64,000 nt of DNA from Lachnospiraceae bacterium (lineage in GTDB: Bacteria; Bacillota; Clostridia; Lachnospirales; Lachnospiraceae), in contig JAFZOW010000066.1 of the NCBI GenBank assembly GCA_017552715.1, forward strand, positions 48,585-112,584, read 5' to 3'. Under the pieces are notes generated by a model. That model ran no database searches. It saw only the letters and a program-made list of their open reading frames with translations, and had not been told where the DNA came from. Shown one piece after another: positions 59,458 through 64,000 of this stretch. Positions within the stretch are counted from its first letter, which is position 1; the number at the start of each line of letters is the position of its first letter. A program made the position numbers and the translations under genes.

Positions 59458-61962
59458 TTACTCTTCGCCCCAGATCTTCCGGTTCAGGGCATCTTCCTGA
59501 AGGCCGATCATGGAAAGCACCGCACGGGCCTTCCCCTGCTCCTCGGCTGCCTTCACCTCATCCCGGATCAGCAGCTCCAGGCTTCCGGAGACGGTATCGA
59601 TATTGTTCTTGAACTCCTCCACCATCTGGGCGGTACGCTGCTGTGCCACCTTGATCACTTCTTCCTTATAAGCGATGAACTGCTCCACGGTCTGGGAGTT
59701 GAATGCACGCTCCAGATCCCGCTTGTAGGCCTTCTTATCCATGGTATTGAAGATCAGGATGGCCTTCTGTTCGTTGATGTAGTCGTTCATCTTCAGGGCG
59801 CCGATCTCGGAAGGTGCGATCTCCGTATCCGAGATGTTGGTGATACGGCTGATCAGTTCCTCATCGATCCCCTTGTACTCACGGATCTTACCGATGATGA
59901 TGAGCTTAAGCTCCAGCACCTGGGCTGCCAGGATATCCCGGCGGATACGCTTGTAGTAGTCGTCGATCTCCTGCAGGTAGCGGTTCAGCTCGCTGATGAT
60001 GATATTGTTCTTGTTTTCGAAGATCTCCGGCTTCAGGGCAATCCACTGCATCTTATCCGCCTGACGGCTGGCCAGCTCCTGACGCTTCTCGATCTCCTTG
60101 ACCAGAGCCTTGATCTCTTCCACCTGGGTCTCCAGAGAGTCATCGGTGATGCGGGCCACAAACTCCTCATGGGCTGCTTCGATATCATGCATCATGCTGG
60201 TCTTCATGATGGTGATGTTCTGCTCGATCTGTTCCTTGGAATGCCTTGCCTGGGATTCCAGTGCACGGTAATCCGTACGAACGAAATCGATGAGGCCCTC
60301 AATGCCGTCGTAGAGGCTCTTGGCCTTCACTGCCAGGGCATATTTCTGGGCATATTTGATGATCTCCTGCTCGATGGCATACATGCCGGAATTAACGTAG
60401 ATACGGTGGATAACGCCCTCCAGGGTATTATCGCACTGCGCGGAAGCACGGTCCGAATCGGCAAGCAGCTGTCTTGTCTCGAAATCCGCATCCGCCAGTT
60501 TGTCATAGCGGTAGAACACACCGTTGTCGGAAGAGATACTGGCCGGCCGGTCCGTAAAGGGATCCGGGGTGGGCTCGTTATTGATCTCGTTCTTGTGATT
60601 AGCGAGCCAGGTACGCTCATCCTCCAGATCCACGTTGCCTTCGATGGCCTTACTGATATAAGCCGCCTTGGAAGAAACGAAGAAGAGCCTGGCCGCCGCC
60701 AGATCGATCTCCATATCCTCCTCGCCGTAGATCTTGTCCTCTTCCTTCAGGCTCACCATCACCTTGCGGTTACGCAGGGCCTTCAGATCTTTGCTGGACT
60801 TGGTATCCGCCTGGTTGATCACGTGGAAGGAACGGTCCAGGTCGATGGACACACCGTTCTCCGATGAGCGGTTATTACGGAAGCCTCCGATCAGCTTGTA
60901 GAGCATGGAATTACCCGTGCCCTCCATCTTGGTAGGCTCATAGATCACGATAAGAATGGAATTGGTCTGCTGCTGCAGGGCTTCCTTTAAGATCAGCAGA
61001 TGCTCACCCGCGTTGGAATCCGTACCCGGTGTATCAAAGAAGGTGAAATTGATGTTCTTGCACAGCGGGATGGGGAAGCCCACTTCGATGATGCCGCTGA
61101 CATAACCGGAGCCGTCCTTCTGCTCGTGATTCGGCACGTCATTGAGCTTCTTCAGCAGACGGCAGAGCTGCTCATGCTGTTTGAGACCCAGCTCGGCCGC
61201 AGAGGAAGCTTCCAGCTCCAGCTGCCTGCGGATATGATCCTCCCCGTTGCCCATGCTGCGGGTCACCTCGAACTGGCCGATGGCCTCGTTCCAGTTGATC
61301 ACCACATGGTCGGGCCGTGTATCCTTCATGGTAAAGATATCAAAGGAGACCCTGGGAATGGCTTCGTTTCTGATCTTGAACATCTTAGCCGTTTCGGAAT
61401 TGATGCTCTCCGGCAGGATGCGCTTTCCGATGATGGCGTTGATGAAGGTAGATTTTCCGGAAGAATAAGTACCCACCAGACAGAGGTTCACTTCGTTATT
61501 GTTCAGGGCATCCTTGCGCTCCTCAAAGAGGACCTTGCGCTTATGGAACATCTGCTTGGTATCGTTGTTTTCCAGCTCCTCCTCCAGTCTGCGTATGCTC
61601 TCGTCACAGAATTTGAGGATCAGCTCGTATATCTCGGAAACACTGGGAAGTTCGATATATTCCGCGATCTTGAAGATCTGCTTGCCGCGGGTCTCGTTGT
61701 AATCCTGGATCTTTTTCTGCAGGTCATCATAATCGATGCGCGTACCCTTGAAGGTGATGTTCACATTATCCCGGGTAAACTGCTCCCAGATGTCGTCGAA
61801 AAAATGATTTCCCTGGTTCTGAAGGAGGAATTCCGTCCCGGGCCCGTATTTCTGGAGCCTGGGGCATTCCTCGTAAGGGATCTCAACAAACTCTCCCTTA
61901 AATCGCCCAAAGAAACGTATCTCCTTTTTAACCGGATGATACTTGATCATCAATTCCTTCAT
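59458..61962 (-). CDS. Dynamin-like GTPase
   Basis: An 834-residue dynamin-family protein. The G1 motif GTYSSGKST is at 164-172, the G3 DTPG at 310-313 and the G4 variant NQAD at 383-386; the rest is largely helical, with coiled-coil stretches at about 115-150 and 560-640 and a final helix bundle (650-830). There is an N-terminal beta-rich domain of about 100 residues (KYHPVKKEIRFFGRFKGEFVEI) before the GTPase domain, not usual for the family. Bacterial dynamin-like proteins remodel or protect membranes. It is the last gene of an operon with DeoD (18 bases upstream) and convergent with the VirD4-like operon. Confidence 0.85.
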   Translation of the reverse strand: MKELMIKYHPVKKEIRFFGRFKGEFVEIPYEECPRLQKYGPGTEFLLQNQGNHFFDDIWEQFTRDNVNITFKGTRIDYDDLQKKIQDYNETRGKQIFKIAEYIELPSVSEIYELILKFCDESIRRLEEELENNDTKQMFHKRKVLFEERKDALNNNEVNLCLVGTYSSGKSTFINAIIGKRILPESINSETAKMFKIRNEAIPRVSFDIFTMKDTRPDHVVINWNEAIGQFEVTRSMGNGEDHIRRQLELEASSAAELGLKQHEQLCRLLKKLNDVPNHEQKDGSGYVSGIIEVGFPIPLCKNINFTFFDTPGTDSNAGEHLLILKEALQQQTNSILIVIYEPTKMEGTGNSMLYKLIGGFRNNRSSENGVSIDLDRSFHVINQADTKSSKDLKALRNRKVMVSLKEEDKIYGEEDMEIDLAAARLFFVSSKAAYISKAIEGNVDLEDERTWLANHKNEINNEPTPDPFTDRPASISSDNGVFYRYDKLADADFETRQLLADSDRASAQCDNTLEGVIHRIYVNSGMYAIEQEIIKYAQKYALAVKAKSLYDGIEGLIDFVRTDYRALESQARHSKEQIEQNITIMKTSMMHDIEAAHEEFVARITDDSLETQVEEIKALVKEIEKRQELASRQADKMQWIALKPEIFENKNNIIISELNRYLQEIDDYYKRIRRDILAAQVLELKLIIIGKIREYKGIDEELISRITNISDTEIAPSEIGALKMNDYINEQKAILIFNTMDKKAYKRDLERAFNSQTVEQFIAYKEEVIKVAQQRTAQMVEEFKNNIDTVSGSLELLIRDEVKAAEEQGKARAVLSMIGLQEDALNRKIWGEE

Positions 61963-61980
61963 CTGAACAAAACCTCCCCC

Positions 61981-62706
61981 TTATTGATCCAGACCGGCAG
62001 CAGTCTTTAAAGCCACTTCCATCATCTGAGTAAATGTATTCTGCCGCTCTTCCGCGGAAAGAGCATCCCCCGTAAGGATATGGTCCGAAACCGTAAACAT
62101 CCCCAATGCCTTCCTACCGGCTTTGGCCGCATTCATGTACAGGCCTGCGGTCTCCATCTCGATGGCCAGAAGCCCCATCTTGATCCAGCGCTCGTTGGCA
62201 TCCTCCTGAGCATCATAAAAGGTATCCGAAGAAAGGATATTCCCCACATGGTAGCTCGCCCCAAGCGCCTCCGCCTGCTTTACAGCCGCGGAAAGGAGCC
62301 CGAAATCAGCAATGGGAGCAAAAGTTCCGGGCAGCTCAAACTGTCTGGCATAATTACTGTTGGTCGAAGCCCCCATGGCAAAGACCAGATCCCGCACCTT
62401 CACATCAGGATGAATGGAACCGGCGGATCCTATGCGGATGATATTCTCCACCCCAAAGACATTATACAACTCCCAGCTGTAAATGCCAATAGACGGAATG
62501 CCCATTCCGCTTGCCATGACCGTAACTTTTTTTCCTTCATAGGTCCCTGTATAGCCCTGAACGCCCCGCACGTTGTTCACGAGCTTCGCATCCGTAAGGA
62601 AATTCTCCGCGATATACTTGGAACGCAGAGGATCCCCGGGCATGAGCACGGTCTTAGCAAAATCTTCCGGTGTTGCCGCGATATGCGGTGTAGGATATGC
62701 TGCCAT
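61981..62706 (-). CDS. deoD: Purine nucleoside phosphorylase DeoD
   Basis: A 241-residue hexameric-type phosphorylase. VLMPGDPLRSKYIAE, RGVQGYTGTYEGKKVTVMASGMGIPSIGIYSWEL, RIGSAGSI, AIEMETAGLY and VSDHILTG with the catalytic Asp are all in place. It cleaves purine (deoxy)ribonucleosides with phosphate in salvage. The gene lies 12 bases after the cytidylate-kinase-like gene and 18 before the dynamin-like gene. Confidence 0.97.
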   Translation of the reverse strand: MAAYPTPHIAATPEDFAKTVLMPGDPLRSKYIAENFLTDAKLVNNVRGVQGYTGTYEGKKVTVMASGMGIPSIGIYSWELYNVFGVENIIRIGSAGSIHPDVKVRDLVFAMGASTNSNYARQFELPGTFAPIADFGLLSAAVKQAEALGASYHVGNILSSDTFYDAQEDANERWIKMGLLAIEMETAGLYMNAAKAGRKALGMFTVSDHILTGDALSAEERQNTFTQMMEVALKTAAGLDQ

Positions 62707-62718
62707 TTCTTTCCCCCC

Positions 62719-63315
62719 TTAAATACAGCTTTTTATAAGCTCAACCGCTTTGTCGATCCCCAGCTTGCCCGTATTCAGGCAAAGGTCGTAATAACGGCTA
62801 TCGCCCCATTCATGGTCTGCATAATAATTATAATAGGCTGCGCGGTCTTTATCTCCCTTCAGGCAGAGGACTTCCGCCTCTTTGCGGGATATCTTCTCCC
62901 ACTCCATCACCCGGCCGGCACGGAAGTCCATATCCGCATGGATAAAGACATGCAGCGTATCCGGCATATCCGCAAGGACATAATCGGCACAGCGCCCGAT
63001 GAAGATCCCCGGACCTTCCTCCGCCAGTTTCCGCATGGTATTGAACTGGGCCAGATAAAGCTCCAGTGCCAGGGGTCTCTGATAATTCGCCCCGAAATTC
63101 CCGATCCCCATAGCCAGCGCATAAAGAAAGCTGTTGGTGGGTTTTTCGTCATGCTTCTCCAGGATCTCGCGGCTGTATCCGCTCTTCTCCGCCGCCTTGC
63201 TCAGGAGCTCCCGGTCATAAAAAGGAATACCCAGCTCCTTCGAAAGCCTGCGGCCGATCTCACGGCCTCCGCTGCCTAGCTGACGTCCGATAGTGATGAT
63301 CTGTTTTTCCTTCAT
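62719..63315 (-). CDS. Cytidylate kinase-like family protein
   Basis: A 198-residue P-loop kinase of the cytidylate kinase-like family (Cytidylate_kin2). The start is IITIGRQLGSGGREIGRRLSKELGIPFYDRELL, with a P-loop variant and the Asp-Arg strand, then GPGIFIGRCADYVLAD and VFIHADMDFRAGRVMEWE. Such proteins are common in Clostridia; the substrate is not established and they are not the essential cmk. It is first of the operon with deoD and the dynamin-like gene. Confidence 0.88.
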   Translation of the reverse strand: MKEKQIITIGRQLGSGGREIGRRLSKELGIPFYDRELLSKAAEKSGYSREILEKHDEKPTNSFLYALAMGIGNFGANYQRPLALELYLAQFNTMRKLAEEGPGIFIGRCADYVLADMPDTLHVFIHADMDFRAGRVMEWEKISRKEAEVLCLKGDKDRAAYYNYYADHEWGDSRYYDLCLNTGKLGIDKAVELIKSCI

Positions 63316-63369
63316 GTAATCCCCCCTTTACCGCACAAGTGTAGTATATCAAAAAACGAAAAAAAAAGA

Positions 63370-63398
63370 TAGACAAAAGCTAAAATATGTTGTAGTAT
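63370..63398 (+). promoter_or_regulatory. Promoter of cheY
   Basis: TAGACA (63370-63375), 17 bases, TAGTAT (63393-63398), plus strand, 64 bases before the ATG. Confidence 0.6.
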
Positions 63399-63462
63399 AT
63401 TCGTAGTGCATCGCGAGTTTGTATGTTTGCGCTTATATTTTGTTTGATGAGGAGTATGAATC

Positions 63463-63822
63463 ATGGCCAAGATACTTGTAGTTGATGATGCGGCTTTCAT
63501 GCGCATGATGATCAAGGACATCCTGACAAAGAACGGATATGAAGTTGCAGGCGAGGCTGAAAATGGTGCCATTGCAGTTGCCAAGTACGGTGAGTTAAAG
63601 CCGGATCTGGTACTTATGGATATCACGATGCCCGAAAAAGACGGTATTCAGGCTCTTAAGGATATCAAGGCCAGCGATGGCGGTGCAAAGGTTATCATGT
63701 GTTCCGCTATGGGTCAGCAGGCCATGGTTATCGAGGCGATCCAGTCCGGTGCCAAGGACTTCATCGTTAAGCCTTTCCAGGCCGACCGTGTTATCGAGGC
63801 CGTAAAGAAGGTAGTCGGCTGA
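63463..63822 (+). CDS. cheY: CheY-type single-domain response regulator
   Basis: A 119-residue receiver domain with no output domain. Asp8/Asp9 in VVDDAAF, phosphoacceptor Asp53 in LVLMDITMPEKDG, the Thr/Ser switch in MCSAMGQQ and Lys103 in IVKPF are all present. The sequence is close to Firmicutes CheY proteins that bind the flagellar switch. No chemotaxis or flagellar genes lie in the window, so it is solitary here, with its own promoter and terminator. It may serve chemotaxis encoded elsewhere. Confidence 0.92.
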   Translation: MAKILVVDDAAFMRMMIKDILTKNGYEVAGEAENGAIAVAKYGELKPDLVLMDITMPEKDGIQALKDIKASDGGAKVIMCSAMGQQAMVIEAIQSGAKDFIVKPFQADRVIEAVKKVVG

Positions 63823-63890
63823 GTTTTACATCGATCATTTCAAAAGCCCCTGCAATGCAGCAATGTTATTAAGTTAAGATAACAGAAGGA

Positions 63891-63929
63891 AGAGTTCTAT
63901 ATCATAAGTGATATAGGGCTCTTTTTTTT
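63891..63929 (+). terminator. Terminator of cheY
   Basis: A 14-base stem AGAGTTCTATATCA/TGATATAGGGCTCT (two G-U pairs) with loop TAAG, then eight T, plus strand. Confidence 0.9.
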
Positions 63930-64000
63930 ATAAAAAAGCTTGACATGTAGGTCAGAATGTGCGGCCGCTTTCGCTACTGATTGTATTTATGAGGTAGCGA

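Noticed and set aside
63970-64000. Inverted repeat TCGCTAC...GTAGCGA at the right edge
   Set aside because: It is cut by the window end, so context and function can not be judged.

Overview
The window looks like chromosomal DNA of an anaerobic Clostridia member, most likely a Lachnospiraceae-type gut or rumen bacterium. The clues are roughly balanced GC, sigma-A promoters (TTGACA/TATAAT), strong AGGAGG ribosome sites, a clear cellobiose phosphorylase, two clostripain-family (C11) proteases, a PD-(D/E)XK transposase remnant typical of this group, FtsX-type ABC exporters and OhrR. There is no prophage, CRISPR array, rRNA or intact insertion sequence. Most genes lie on the minus strand, densely packed in short operons.

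Layout. 1-6.7 kb: a MacB-type ABC ATPase with a CARDB-like secreted partner (cut by the window start), a zinc-ribbon membrane protein, a glutathione peroxidase-ohrR operon with an operator over its promoter, and an ABC-2-like exporter. 6.7-11.2 kb: a giant secreted beta-helix/Ig-like protein. 11.4-17 kb: a transposase remnant, then a TetR-ABC-FtsX-AEC operon with twin operators around a consensus promoter. 17-22.6 kb: an accessory patch (HD protein, Mbeg1-like hydrolase, lipoprotein, DUF1653 gene with a second truncated copy, a frameshifted gene, Fic protein, PC4/YdbC-like protein) ending at tRNA-Gly. 22.7-25.7 kb: tocopherol-cyclase-like protein and a glycosidase-like protein. 25.7-31.2 kb: a lipoprotein/histidine kinase/response regulator operon and an FtsX-ABC-FtsX operon, both preceded by the same two-palindrome promoter architecture. 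31.2-35.6 kb: LRR protein, MntP-type pump, C11 protease, NUDIX.

35.7-42.5 kb: two convergent gene sets, MBOAT-SGNH-FkbH (plus) and ACP-MaoC-SDR (minus), that together look like an acyl-ACP-dependent acylation pathway; then YfcE-like phosphodiesterase and RdgB. 42.5-47 kb: second C11 protease behind an apparently inactive amidase-fold protein and an RlmL-like methyltransferase. 47.2-49.7 kb: cellobiose phosphorylase. 49.8-52.9 kb: small membrane protein and an AlgI-like MBOAT with SGNH partner. 53-55.9 kb: Ig-like membrane protein, nucleoid-associated-like protein, AmmeMemoRadiSam-type radical SAM enzyme, tRNA-Arg. 56-59.4 kb: lipoprotein, a degenerate AAA-like protein and a soluble VirD4-like ATPase. 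59.4-64 kb: dynamin-like GTPase, DeoD, cytidylate-kinase-like protein and a lone CheY.

The strongest novel signals are the matched palindrome pairs of the two-component system, the split acyl-ACP/MBOAT pathway, and the degenerate-AAA plus soluble VirD4-like pair, which has no conjugation genes around it. Functional names rest on reading the translated proteins by eye; no database search was possible.
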